In this document: positions 20,600 to 38,181 of the stretch, piece after piece
How positions within the stretch are numbered: position 1 is the first letter of the stretch
Layout: each line of letters opens with the position of its first letter
Assembly (NCBI GenBank): GCA_037179385.1
Contig: CM074179.1
Location: forward strand, 69,149,806 to 69,213,805
Direction of reading: 5' to 3'
Length of the DNA: 64,000 nucleotides
Origin: Holothuria scabra
Lineage: Eukaryota; Echinodermata; Holothuroidea; Aspidochirotida; Holothuriidae
Program-made: the position numbers and the translations under genes
Notes under the pieces: generated by a model
The model's database searches: none
What the model was told of the DNA's origin: nothing
Seen by the model: only the letters and a program-made list of their open reading frames with translations

Positions 20600-20815
20600 G
20601 GGGGGGTAAATTTTTGCCCGGCTCCAGACCTGAAATCCCCAATCAAGACATATAACCCCTGCCCGACTGAAGCACCGAAGTCTGCCAGATTAAGCAAGGT
20701 TTTGACCAATTGTAGTGGAGGCTCCAATCCTCGGGCCTCCGTCCCCTTCTCCCATGCTCATTATGTATGTCTTCTAGATCTAATGAAAATTCCGGCCTAG
20801 CTGCACCACTAAAGT
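20600..20815 (-). repeat. Interspersed repeat related to 12655-12790
   Basis: Reverse-strand order CCTTGCTTAATCTGGCAGAC, CAGTCGGGCAGG and GCCGGGCAAAAATTTACCCC parallels 12703-12790. The outer edge GGCCTAGCTGCACCACT resembles the CCTAGCTACGCCACTG ends of hAT-type elements. Confidence 0.5.
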
Positions 20816-22825
20816 GAAAGGAAAAAGCTTTCTAAGAATTAAAATACAGAAGACTTAACTTCTGATTGACAGTAAGGAGTGTTAGGGAAATAAGACTCCT
20901 TCGATGCTGAGCCTGAATGCAACTTTTGTTATGGAAATGTACTTTTAAAGTTAAGGTGCTTGAGCACATTTTTCAAATGGCTTGTATTTATCTCAAGACC
21001 ACATGATAAAAAATCCAGTGAAAAAAATCCAAAATGCCATTTTTACTCCCTCCCCCAGATTGACACCTTTATTTGTATTGGCAAAGTAACGTAAAACGAC
21101 CCCCCCCCCCCCCCGTCGTGTATACACACTCACGAGACGGAGGGTACGTGAAAGCCCAGTTTACGCAGAAATGTTCCCCTCTTATCTGCAGCAACTCTCT
21201 CGACGCAACTGTTCTAATTCACCTCAACAAAGTCACCACTTCTCGTGCTCACCTCAATTGAAATTATGTTTTTTGTATGACGCCCAGGCCAGCTGCTAAT
21301 CGGTCCCAGATTGTTTTGGTTGGCTACCGGTTGTGGGCGAGTCTGTCCAAAGTAGTAAAATGCATAAATCTATCTCAATAAGGCCAGGAAGAATTCACCC
21401 ACTTTCTCAAAAAGTGCACGGTGTACATCCCACCCGCCCACAAACCTATGGCCTGACGACTACGTGCATGATCATGAGGGGAAAAACTGAACATATTTCT
21501 GTTCCATGGAGGTACTCTGAGCTGGGAGTTTTTATTAGATATTTTATATTGCATTTTACTAGTATTTCTTGTCTGATTTGTGCCTGTGTACCTTTAATAA
21601 TGATACTTTTTTCCTAACAATATACATTTGCATTTATTTACTTCTTTTGCCATCTTTTTCAAGATTACTTTCTGCTTCCCATATTGTCTGGCTTGAATTA
21701 GTCCTTTGAGTTAAATATGGTTTTGCAATGTTTTAACTCTTTCCCTTGTTTCGATATATGTCTTATTGGTTTCTTCAATATGGTTTTTATTACTTTGTTT
21801 TCATTTTTCCATTGTTTAGTTTCACTGTATCTGAGGGTCTCCAGAAGATGAACTTTAGATAACCGAGTCTTACCATATTTTTATTGAGCAAAGTTTAAAT
21901 AAAGGATGAAGCTCTAACTAATGCAGATTTTTAATTAGTCAACTAAATGTTGTATTATTAATGCCTCTCTTCTTCGAAATTGAAGACTGATTTATATAGA
22001 CGATAGGTGCTAAATGCTGCAGATCTTGACATCAATTGTAAAGTTTTTTTTCCTTTCTCTCCTCATCATGTCTCAACTATCAAGACAACAAACCACAGTC
22101 TCACGATTAGAGCGCGGAAGTACGGCCCAAGTGACAGATCAGCCCACATCAAACCCACCACAAGTCACAGAATGAGGAACACCTTTTACGTCAACTTTTT
22201 GGAAGTAGTAAGGCGTCGGGCGTCAGGAAATCCCTCAGCAGACATTAAGATGCTCCAAACACATTTTCCATGAGTTCCACCAATTTCTATAGAGAGGTAC
22301 AGTACAATAGTGCGATATTGTTCTCCGACCTGAACCCTCGCGCCCCTGGGCATTGTCCGCCTAATCAACAGCTAGCTACGCTGTAAATTGGTTTTCTCGA
22401 AACATGATGATCTTAATTGAACAAATATTCATCCCCCAGAGAGAGAGAGAGAAAAAAAACACTCCCCGGCCAGAGGTTGAAATAACCGTCCCTCTGTCGG
22501 AGATAAGTGAGCTTTAGATTACAGGAAGAATACGTCAGCTGCAACGCAATGACGTCCCCTACTGTATTGTCCTGCCATTTCACATTGCGTTATTTCGCAT
22601 ATATTGAGGTCGAAACTATTGCATACAAACGTCGTCATTTCGTCATAGATCAGAGAAATCCCAAGCCAGCTTAGCATAGGATTTCTATGATTTAGATGAC
22701 TGAGGTCCACGTCGTGAAATACCAACATGGCGCAGTATAGCATTATAATACCGTACGGGTGCGAAGGAAGTTTTGCTGTATAATATATCACTGAGTTGGA
22801 AGCGGACAAAATTTTTTTTTACTGA
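20816..22825. other. Non-coding, no gene recognised
   Basis: Poly-C run at about 21102-21114, short GA repeat at 22439-22451. Frames at 21333-21617, 22007-22273 and 22519-22809 show no recognisable domain. Confidence 0.4.
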
Positions 22826-22970
22826 TTTCTTACGATCATGTACTGACATTTAGTACATGATCGTATGAAATCAGTACATGAACGTATGAAATCAGTACAT
22901 GAGCGTATGAAATTTGTACATGATCGTAAGCAGTTAGTACATGAACGTGTACTTTTACTACGTCAAATTC
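22826..22970. repeat. Hairpin plus GTACATGA minisatellite
   Basis: TTTCTTACGATCATGTACT at 22826-22844 and AGTACATGATCGTATGAAA at 22852-22870 form 19-bp arms with one mismatch and a 7-base loop. The second arm then recurs as tandem units of about 22 bases (AGTACATGAACGTATGAAATC and variants) to about 22945. Confidence 0.8.
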
Positions 22971-22996
22971 GGTGAACCTTTTGGCGGACTTCTGGT

Positions 22997-23310
22997 ACGC
23001 CGAAAGGCTCACTCTGTATGGCGTGCGGAAGAGACAATAATAACATGGTGATCTTACGCTTTTACATGCACAACGTGTGTTTTAAGATGTACAACGTGTG
23101 ATTTTACATGTACAACGTAACATTTAACATGATGAACTATATGGTTTTAGTACATGATGGTGTAAATTTACATCATGATCATATGAAGTTGGTACATCAT
23201 CTTATATTTTTGGTACATGAACGTGTAATTTTAGTACATGAACGTGTAATTTTAGTACGTGAACGTGTATTTTTAGAACATCATCATATTTGGTGAGCCT
23301 TTTGGCGTGC
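22997..23310. mobile_element. Small inverted-end element carrying a 21-bp minisatellite
   Basis: Left end ACGCCGAAAGGCTCACT and right end TGGTGAGCCTTTTGGCGT are inverted repeats. A further GGTGAACCTTTTGGCGG lies just outside at 22970. The interior is made of diverged units related to GTACATGAACGTGTAATTTTA, with exact 21-base spacing at 23213-23276. Non-coding. Confidence 0.65.
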
Positions 23311-25002
23311 CATAGTTTTCATGGGTCGAAGTCGTCAGGCTTGTCGTAATATAAACACTTTTCCCCGGACGCCCCAAAACGGGAAGTGCAAAAATCGAGA
23401 AGTGAAGAATGGCAGAGGAGAGAAAAAAAAAGGGGGGGGGGGGAAACTGGTAAAAAAACGGGAAACCTCTTGAGTCTTGCCCCCTCACGGACAGGACTAA
23501 TTACGTCCCTGTTTATACTGGCCATAATCAACATTTTTGTCGTGAGTGTCCCACTACTGCAGGATCTGATCGTCGGTCTGGGGTATATATCTAAAGAGAA
23601 GGATCCCCTCCCTATGAGAAATTTTTAAATATTTAAGCATAGGAAAGCTGTAGCGGCTTGCCCCCAAACTGTGACCAAATTTTCTTGCGCGATGTGCAAA
23701 AACATTCTGAAATTAAAGCTTGACAGTGAGATTTACTTCATAAAAGTAACAATATAATCACATAATAATAACCACTACTGCAACCGTCTTATGTCATGTG
23801 TTCTGTATTGAACACAATTTCTAGAAATAAGAATTGCGTTTGCAGTTACATACGTTGACCAGATCGTCCTGCCCCATAAAGCAGTAAAGTGAAAAGATGA
23901 AATCAACAACACAAGGGACCTGGAACCAAAATAAAGTACCTAAACTTATTTATATGGTGTTATATGCTGCATTCTCACGGTTTTCAAAATAGACCGTATG
24001 CATATGATGTCACCACGGACTTATATACATGGAAATAGAATGTAACGCGTACTTCCTATCCGTACCTGGTTGCCGCCGACTGGAACATAAAAGGCGCATC
24101 AAGATGACCGCCGTGAACCTATAAATCGTCTGATTTGAAGACGACTCTGTAATATTTTAAGCAAAAGTTAAACTTGAATGGGGGAAAATATCATATTCCT
24201 GCAATAAGTGAAGGGATTTTGACCTAAACTTGACCATATTTCAAAAATATTCCAACTTTCCTGCAAAATATGGAGATATACTTGAGCAAGTCCAAACTTT
24301 CACACAAAACATAGCAGACAGCCATCTTGGTGCGCTTTTTCTCACATTACGGTAGCGACAATCTACCGTGCAGTATGCTCTGTCCATGTATAGGAAGTCC
24401 GTGGATGTCACAGAGTGGAAAGTACGGCCTCCTTTGTGGCAACACAAAACAACGCAGACAACCAGTTGAATACGTGCATGGTCTTGCTACATGTACAGGG
24501 CGAATTCTTATGCGGTGCGGCCATGTGTTCCATTGTTCTGCTCAAAGGATGACGTCAGTATGTAGTCAATGCACAATGTCTATACAGTGGGTGGATGTTT
24601 CCACCACATCGTAATGGAGTTTAATTTCATTGGGAATAGGTTGCAAGCTATATGGATGAAGCATTTTTCTCCTCAGTGGAATCGGAACGGGAGGGGGAGA
24701 CTTGGGGTTTAAAAATAGGGTCTTGTTCCAGGGGAAATATTTAAGTGGGTGCTGAACATATTCTTGGTCGGTCTAATGCATAAGCAGCATAGAAAACTCG
24801 GGATGTGTCATTTCTGGTCAAGTGGGTGGGGACGGGGTTGTAAGTCAGAGCACTTCCTTGAAAGCCCCGCGCCAAGTGATGGTGGCGCTTAGCTTGGGTT
24901 TAGTCTTATTTTTTTTTCATCTTAGATATTTTTTTTGTTCCAACGAATGTACTCTATACCAGAAGGTTTGAAAAGTAAAAAAAATAAGAGGACCTTGTAC
25001 AA
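23311..25002. other. Non-coding, possible promoter-like patch
   Basis: No exon recognised. CAGCCATCTTGG at 24319-24330 and CAAGATGACCGCC at about 24101 resemble YY1-type elements of animal housekeeping promoters, but such words also occur by chance. The frame at 24327-24614 has no domain that I can name. Confidence 0.3.
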
Positions 25003-25062
25003 CGTCTTGAACCAATCATGGGAACTGGGCCGTAAAACTCCATCTAACCATTTAATTAACCA
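25003..25062 (-). repeat. SINE-like repeat fragment
   Basis: On the minus strand ATGGTTAGATGGAGTTTTAC, GGCCCAGTTCCCATGATTGG and TTCAAGACG follow the order of the 17168-17281 family. Confidence 0.45.
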
Positions 25063-25224
25063 GGCTACAACGTTAAGAGTGTGGGGTATCCTGCAACTGC
25101 TGACTCCAGTCTTTAGACACTTTGGTGAAAATTTGCAGTTATTAAACCTAGAATTTTTCAGATCTAATGACGTTGAATCCCGTGTTCGTCCTTTCGACTT
25201 TTTAATGGTATGCATTGCTGATCC

Positions 25225-25335
25225 CGGACCCCTAAGGGTTAGATTACTTAGATTACTAGTTTTATGGCTCTGCTTCCAAACAACTGGTTCAAGTAGAGCC
25301 GCCGACGGCCTTTTGCCAGTTGTGGCTCACTATCT
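25225..25335 (+). repeat. SINE-like interspersed repeat
   Basis: TTAGATTACTAGTTTTATGG, TTCCAAACAACTGGTTCAAG, AGAGCCGCCGACGGCC and GCCAGTTGTGGCTCACT match the family consensus. With 25003-25062 it forms an inverted pair, which keeps a 149-codon frame (24935-25384) open by chance. Confidence 0.55.
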
Positions 25336-26318
25336 TATTTTTCCTAAGGGGGATCTTCAGTCACCTGCGCAGGGCAAATGGTGACGCGGTCTTTACATCA
25401 AAGTGACATATTCTGTTAAGCCTAAAGCGAATGTTATCACGAAACCCAAGGCCTCATTGGACCCCGGCCCGTTGCTAGAAAAATACTCTACCCATTGCTC
25501 ACATTTACTAAAAAAAGTCCGCCCATTGAAACTGACTTGGCCGATAAGGTCATGATTTGGCCGATTCCAGACTTAGATAGTAAGTTACTATTTCTACGAG
25601 GTATCCGACAGCCCAAATAAAAAAAAAAAAAAAAGAAAAAAAAAAAAAACTAGGGGTGTACCTTACTGCGGAAAATATTGAGAAATGATACTTGTAACTA
25701 CTAAATGTACTTTTCGGAAATTTTAGAGCATGCAGCGCCCATTTATTTAATTTTTATTTATTTTTATTTTTTTGTGATAAATATCAATAATTTGACAGAT
25801 TGTTTCTTTTTTGATAAACTTTTTTCTCGTGAATAAATTCAATAAATCCAACCCGATTTTCATGGTTCAGCATTTATTTGGTAACTGATTTAACCACCAC
25901 TATCCTTTCTGGTCACATATAGGCCTACTTAGAAACGTAAATCAAGCCTTGAAAACAGTGCCTAGAAGAAGGATGCCCATGGCCAGCATATAATATCATA
26001 ACTGCAAAAATGCGGTTACTACACTGCTGGATTCGAAACAACGTGGTCAAAGTGTAATTGTCCAGCGTTGCAGTGGCAGAATTTTCGAAAGTTTACTAAT
26101 GGCGGGATAACTCAAAAAATAAAGACTATAGTGATCGACGGGGTGTAGTCGAATTTGGGCACTCGAACTCGTGATTTAAGAATTTGAATTGAAAGGTTCA
26201 TTTTCCCATTGAGATAACACATGGACTCGAGTTTTTAGAAGTTAATTGAAAATTGCCGGACTCATACCTCGGACTCTCTGGACTCGACTGCAGCACTGGT
26301 GAGCGTATTCTATCTAGG
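25336..26318. other. Non-coding, poly-A tract
   Basis: A-rich tract at about 25617-25650, then AT-rich sequence. No gene. Confidence 0.4.
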
Positions 26319-26344
26319 CAGGGAGTTGCCAGAGAAACTCCCTG
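26319..26344. repeat. 26-bp palindrome, copy 2
   Basis: CAGGGAGTTGC, spacer CAGA, GAAACTCCCTG. One mismatch between the 11-bp arms. Confidence 0.75.
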
Positions 26345-27173
26345 ATCTAAGGGAGCATGAAATTCCTGAGATGGTTGATATTAGCTACCGTACCTAATCA
26401 AATACCTCTTCTAAGTTAGAAATTGTTGTCCCTTTCACCCACATTTTGTGCATGTTTAGGCAAATTTATCTCGAAATAATTTTTTAAAACCTCCCTATTC
26501 TTGTTTGATGTTTTGAAAGAAGATAATTCTATTATATTTTTATCTGGCACCGCCCGTGAAAGGTCAACTTAAGGCGACCGCCATTAGGTACTGTGACCAT
26601 AAACCACTTTCGGTAGAAGAGGGGTGTAACTTCTTGAATGCCCATTTTTTCGAACACTACTTACTTTGCCTGTGCCATGGCTATGTAAACTCCATTATAT
26701 ACCAAAAGAAGTGCTTTAAAGCCGAACGTTAGAACAAGAAAGGACCAACTTAAGTATTCTAGAATCTCCCGGAAGTTGATTACATTGTGAATGTAAGTGT
26801 AACTTGTTAGAATGTTACGGGGACTAGTAATGGTAGGCTTGCAATGCTGCAGCAGTGTACACATGCTATTTAGTATATAACACTAGGCCTGCATGAGCCA
26901 TACGTTGTGGCTTGTGCTTGGTAAGTTAATACTGTGCTAGGCCTATAGTATTACAGTAGCAGTAGCTACATTAGTACATGGGATAGGCCCGTGGTTTACG
27001 TTGAAGGGAGAACGTAAAGTATGTTAATCAGTCGGATATGAAGAAGGCCCATGGTTTGACCTAGCCAAGGCTAGGCCCTTAGTTCTCACTAACCTCAGCT
27101 TAACTTGAGTTAGCCCTTGAGTCTAAGTTAAGTAGGCTAATGACAGAAATGTTAGGTCTGTAGCTAGTGAATG
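26345..27173. other. Non-coding, AGGCCTA-rich
   Basis: The words TAGGCCTA and close variants are frequent from 26880 to 27180. No exon recognised. An untranslated first exon of ARF6 could lie here or further left, but nothing marks it. Confidence 0.35.
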
Positions 27174-27522
27174 CAGGCCTTGATTTTCAGATAAATTTAT
27201 GGTTGTCCTTCGGGCAACCATTTCACTAATATCAGCTGTCCACAAGTAAAATTTGGTTGTTCGAAACAAAACACTAACTTAATTATGTTCGTGTACTTAT
27301 AGTCTTGGAGAATAAAAAGATGTGATGTTTTGAGGGACAAACACTTGAAGTCTAAAATATGGTACCATGCAACAAGTCAAAAGAGTTGGTCAGTCAGCAG
27401 TATTTGTTTCCAGTCCTTGAGAAAAATGGTTGTCCATTGGACAACCAACCTTTAACTTTTGGTTGCCCATATGAAATTTTAGTTGTCCCAGACAATTGAA
27501 CAACCACGAAAATCGAGCCCTG
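27174..27522. mobile_element. Small inverted-end element with CAGG..TGATTTTC ends
   Basis: Left CAGGCCTTGATTTTC and right GAAAATCGAGCCCTG are inverted repeats. The interior repeats GGTTGTCC / GGACAACC and GGGCAACC words in both orientations, so it can fold. The CAGGGCTCGA end is typical of a widespread hAT-type MITE. No clean 8-bp duplication (AGTGAATG against GAATTTAT). Confidence 0.6.
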
Positions 27523-29752
27523 GAATTTATCTTGTTGAGGGTCGGTCAGTAGGCCTAGCCTTACTTTTATTTGGCCACTGCGTACAAAATGTATGAAAGG
27601 CCTAGCCTACTGTATGTCAAACACACACAATTTGCAACACTATCATTAAGGCCTCTCATGTCATGGTAGAACAAATTAGAAGCCTAGGCTAGGCCTACAT
27701 TACTCAGCCCCCTCCTTGGTAGTTTCAGACTTGACAGAAGTTAAGTCTTGCACCATTGATTTTTATTCAGGTGTCCCAAGTGTCGATAGGCCGAGCAGGC
27801 CGAATTACGTTAGTTTCTGCCCTCGTTACTTTCAGGCCCTCAAAAATGGTGATTTCCGCCCCTTTATTTTTAGCAGAAAACATTTCTTGGGGGGGGGGCA
27901 GAATGTAATGGAATGGAATGTGATATCAGTGGTACTTGTATCAAATGAAGATTTTATCAATTTTTCCTTTAAGTTTCAATCATCATCCATGTCTTTTACT
28001 ATGCAGTGCAAAACTTGCGAAACTGGTTACTGCAATGCTGACGTCTTTCCAAAAAACATGACTTTATTCCTTCGTATACACAGCATATGATATCCAGTGC
28101 CATGAACAAATGTTCACACATTCAGCATAAGCTTGTCCATAAACACACAGATTAAATACATAAATATTTAGAAGTCCGCGACCATACTTGAGGTTAATAA
28201 AAAGGTCATACTGTAAGCCTACAATTCATTCTTTTTGATGAGGATGCTGAAAAAGGTTTGGACCTACCCACAAATTTCTTTGTTGTCTTAGACTTGGATT
28301 TGAAATTTAAAATTTGAAGTTATTTATAACATATTCAAGTTCAAATGTTACTTTCCGCTCGAAAAGATTTTAGCAGAAAGTAGTATTTGGAAACTGTCTA
28401 GGGTGAAAACTAACAGGCCCCTGGCTTGCCTAGGTATGGGTCTGATAGTCCATGGTGGATCACTAGCCTAGCAGAGGGGTATAAGAGGTGTCCAGCTCTT
28501 CTTAAAAACTTTTGAATTTTAGAAGTGTGCAAAAGCAAAATGGTGGCACTTTTTTGGCAAGTAAGTCAATGCAATTTCTCTTGGTTACCACCCAAAAAAT
28601 TCAGCAAAGTACTGACTTATTTGCAGTAACCTAGGCTAGTATAGAGAAATTGTGTTAACTGACAGATGATACTCACAAATGTGCAATTATTGAAACCTCT
28701 CCAAATCATAAAATTTCTTTGTTATTGTAACTATATAGGACACTCTGTCTTTTTGTGAACATTAACTGGATATATCATGTAACAACAGTTGGACCATGCC
28801 ACAAATCTGCAAACACTGCATGACATAGTGGAAGCACGCCATTCTGTCATTAACCCCAACTTGAAAAAATAGTACTGTAATAAAGGCAACAGTTTTTAGT
28901 TTTAATCATTTTTAATAACAGGAATGTTAACTTCTTGTATTTCACAAATTACACCTCAAAATGGAAAGAACAGCTTGGTTAGCACTCATTAGTATACATC
29001 GTATTTCAACCACTGATCAAATGCTACATCATTCTGTCTTCGTGTTTAGCAGGTAAGGTCTTGGCCTTGATCCATTGGTGCAGTCACCATTATGCATGAC
29101 ACAAGGCCAAGGTGATTCCAATTGTATCTTGTACATCTTGCATGGCATTCTAGCTATGAAAACACACAGTCAGTACTGTACACTGTTAACAACATGTGTT
29201 TGTTTGGGGGGGGGGGGAGGGGGGGGGGGTCCTGAGACTAAGCCTGCCTCTAATCCATAAAGTTGGCATTAGTTTTAGCTTTTAGCTACTGTATTGTATG
29301 CTGCAATGCGCGGCGTTATTACAATTGGAATAAATGCATTGACAGGACAGTGTTAGATTTATAGCTACTACAAAGGTTACCCAATAGCGTTGTTGCCACA
29401 GTAAACATACCTTAGCAACCAAGGTCTCTATGCATTGCATTTTCAGTGCAAGCAATCAAATGAGCTGTGAGGTACAGTTTAGTTAATTTGTAGTTACCAG
29501 GAGGGTGAATTTTTTATAATTTCTGTGGTTTTCTTACAAAGGATACTGGGGGGATTTGAAATGCTTGCAGAAAAGTGGTAAAGAAAGATAATTCTGGGGA
29601 TTATTTCCCTCCATCATAATGCAGAATTCGTTTTCTTCTTTAAAATGATATAGATGGTAGGAGTCAAAGGTTCAGCTTTAGTGCACAATCCAGTTAAAGG
29701 TGGCTGTGTATGGGATTTTCGGTGTGATGTACAGTAAACACACTTTTTCACT
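27523..29752. other. Non-coding, upstream of ARF6
   Basis: The 124-codon frame at 27716-28090 has no domain and crosses a G9 run. G-runs at 29206-29229. No exon or element end recognised. Confidence 0.4.
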
Positions 29753-30471
29753 GTGCACCATTGCAATAATGAATCTTCAAAGTAATCAAATGTTAGAAAC
29801 TGCAAGTATAGTTTTGTCCTTTTTATGAGCTTCCATAGTGCATGTAGGTTTGCAAAAAGCCCCAACTCCTCACAGTTGATTTGAGGTGAGTGATGGTGTG
29901 TAATCATATTCACATACCTTAAAAGTCAAGGCCTGAATGGTCCTCTTTGTCAAGTTAGAGATGAGTTAAAGGATGGGTAGAGGGTGGGGGGGGGGGGGGG
30001 AGGAGCTTGCCTTAAGAGCAATGTAAGGTCAATCTGAAGGGCTCAACTTGAACCAATAGGTTGCAAACGGGGCCAAAAAATTCCATCTAACTATCCGATA
30101 GACCTTTATTGATGTAAGTGCACCATTGCAATGATGAATCTTCAAAGTAATCAAATGTTAGAAATTGCAAGTATAGTTTTGTCCTTTTTATGAGCTTCCA
30201 TAGTGCATGTAGGTGTGCAAAAAGCCCCAACTCCTCACAGTTGATTTGAGGTGAGTGATGGTGTGTAATCGTATTCACATACCCTAAAAGTCAAGGCCTG
30301 AATGGTCCTCTTTGTCAAGTTAGAGACGAGTTAAAGGATGGGTAGGGGGGGGGGAGCTTGCCTTAAGAGCATTGTAAGGTCAATCTGAAGGGCTCAACTT
30401 GAACCAATAGGTTGGAAACGGGGCCAAAAAATTCCATCTAACTAACCGATAGACCTTTATTGATGTAAGTG
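29753..30471. repeat. Tandem duplication, unit 365 bases
   Basis: Unit 1 is 29753-30117 and unit 2 is 30118-30471. They differ by a handful of substitutions and by the length of a G-run (about 29986-30000 against 30346-30355). Each unit ends with a SINE-like fragment (CAACTTGAACCAATAGGTTG, then ATTCCATCTAACTA) and a GACCTTTATTGATGTAAGTG tail at which the two units join. Related diverged sequence is at 32500-32630 and, reversed, 34500-34660. Minus-strand frames in both units differ at amino-acid positions and are probably not genes. Confidence 0.85.
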
Positions 30472-31372
30472 TAAACATTGCTGAAAAGGGTGGCCTTTTC
30501 TTTTAAGAAGCAAGGGAACAGACAAGTTGAAGTAGAAATGAAAAGTGAAGATTTAATCCTTCCCCTTCTGGAGGGGTGGGCAAATCAACCCTTACCTCTC
30601 TGTGAGAGGAACACTGCTGTGAGACCTGCCTCATGAGTTTTCTCCAATCTTTCTGACTACTTGCTACAGATACAGAGAACAAGTGCAATGCAAAAAGTAG
30701 GCTACTAAAATTGAGACAAATTTTTAGCAGTTGACAGACTAACTGATGTGGACATCCATTTTCCTTAAAAAAGTGGCAATTCCAATTGATTGAAATGGAT
30801 CGTAACATCTAGCAAACAAACATAATTGCCAACAGGGACCACGCATGTTGCTCGGTATGACAGCTTACAAGTGAATTTCCTTGACAGGCTGATTTTCCCT
30901 GACTCCTCCATGAGCCATTTTGCCCCTTCTATTCATTTGTACTTAATACTGAATGAAAGGTAAAGGGCCAGACCTTTAGCAAATCTAGTCAGGAAAGGGA
31001 TATCACTGAAGTTTGGTTTTTCTTTGGGATTATACAATATTAGAGGTCCTACCAATTCTTTTTTTAAAGGGCTTCATGGAATTGATGTATGGATTATTTT
31101 ACCCCTTCAATATTCATGGTCTCACTGTAAACCGTGATTTACCATAAATATATTGGTATTGTTTTGCCCCAAAACCATAGCAGCCAGAAATAGTTCATAA
31201 ACCTATGGTGTGTAATCGTATTTTGTACATGCAACAGGCTTGAATGGAAGATATTTTTCGTTTTCTGGGCTGGTAATTTTGGCTTCTATGCCAAATAAAC
31301 TCTGAGCTACAGTACACACAGTATTAATTATGAACGGAATAGGCTTACACTTTCATTTTTCTCTCTCCACAG
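30472..31372 (+). other. Presumed intron or upstream region of ARF6
   Basis: No coding exon seen. It ends in a pyrimidine-rich tract with an AG at 31371-31372, the likely 3' splice site of an intron in the 5' UTR. The matching upstream exon was not found. Confidence 0.4.
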
Positions 31373-31519
31373 CCTGGGAGATATTTGAGGTTTGAAGACA
31401 CAAAGGCTTTTCCACTTTGACTTGGGTAGTGTAATGATCACTGCCTTGGAATCCTTTTATGTAGGACAAAAGGTGACTTTTAGATTAAAAACTTGAAAAA
31501 AGATACAAAAACAGAAACA
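31373..31519 (+). other. ARF6: ARF6 5' UTR segment of the first coding exon
   Basis: Begins after TTTTTCTCTCTCCACAG, a strong acceptor. The ATG context is AACAATGG, with A at -3 and G at +4, favourable for initiation. The exon start is inferred from the acceptor only. Confidence 0.55.
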
Positions 31520-37621
<6,102 letters not shown>

Positions 37622-38181
37622 TTAGCCGTGAGGTCAAAGGTCACCCAGTATGGTTCAGCTGAAAGTATGTCTCTCATTTGTTCAATATGAAATTGGATGT
37701 CTTGCAAGGATTTTACAAAACAGGGAAGACGCATATTTTTATTATTTTTTCTATTAAATTCGGAGGAGGCGCTGCCACCCAGGCTGAGCCGAAATGTCTT
37801 CGCATGTGGAAAATCCTAGAGGAAAAAGTGAACAATGGTTACAAACAGAGACAAAAACTCTTGAAATGTAATTCAGAAAGTAAGATTACATCTCCTTGCT
37901 CAAAGCACAAGCTGCTTAACCTTGTAAATTTTGGGTTGTGGGGAAAAATATTTTAGGGGCTAGTGGTAAATGTAGACTGTATAATGCATTTTAAATGCAT
38001 ATTTTTGGATGAGTGTTAGTAGGAGGTTTCCACCTAAAATATTGAAGATACTTTTCAGTATCTTATGCATTCTAATTGTGATGAAATACACTTGTCTTTA
38101 ACCGTTCACCTGTGAAAACCATGTATGTAAAGTTTAAATACTAAATAAGATGCAATTGTGAAATAATTTTTCACCAATAAA
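37622..38181 (+). other. ARF6: ARF6 3' UTR, candidate
   Basis: First plausible poly(A) signal is AATAAA at 38176-38181. Other AATAAA words lie much further on (about 41636), so a longer UTR is possible. Confidence 0.4.

Noticed and set aside
24319..24330. YY1-like CAGCCATCTTGG as the ARF6 promoter
   Set aside because: Single word, 7 kb upstream, no CpG-rich context or matching first exon; kept only as a note.
24935..25384. 149-codon open frame
   Set aside because: It runs through two inverted SINE-like repeats and has no recognisable domain; length is explained by chance.
27716..28090. 124-codon open frame
   Set aside because: Crosses a G9 run, has no domain, and shows no splice-consistent neighbours.
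29614..30278. Pair of similar minus-strand frames that look like a duplicated gene
   Set aside because: The similarity is due to the 365-bp DNA duplication; differences between copies change amino acids freely, so no coding constraint is visible.
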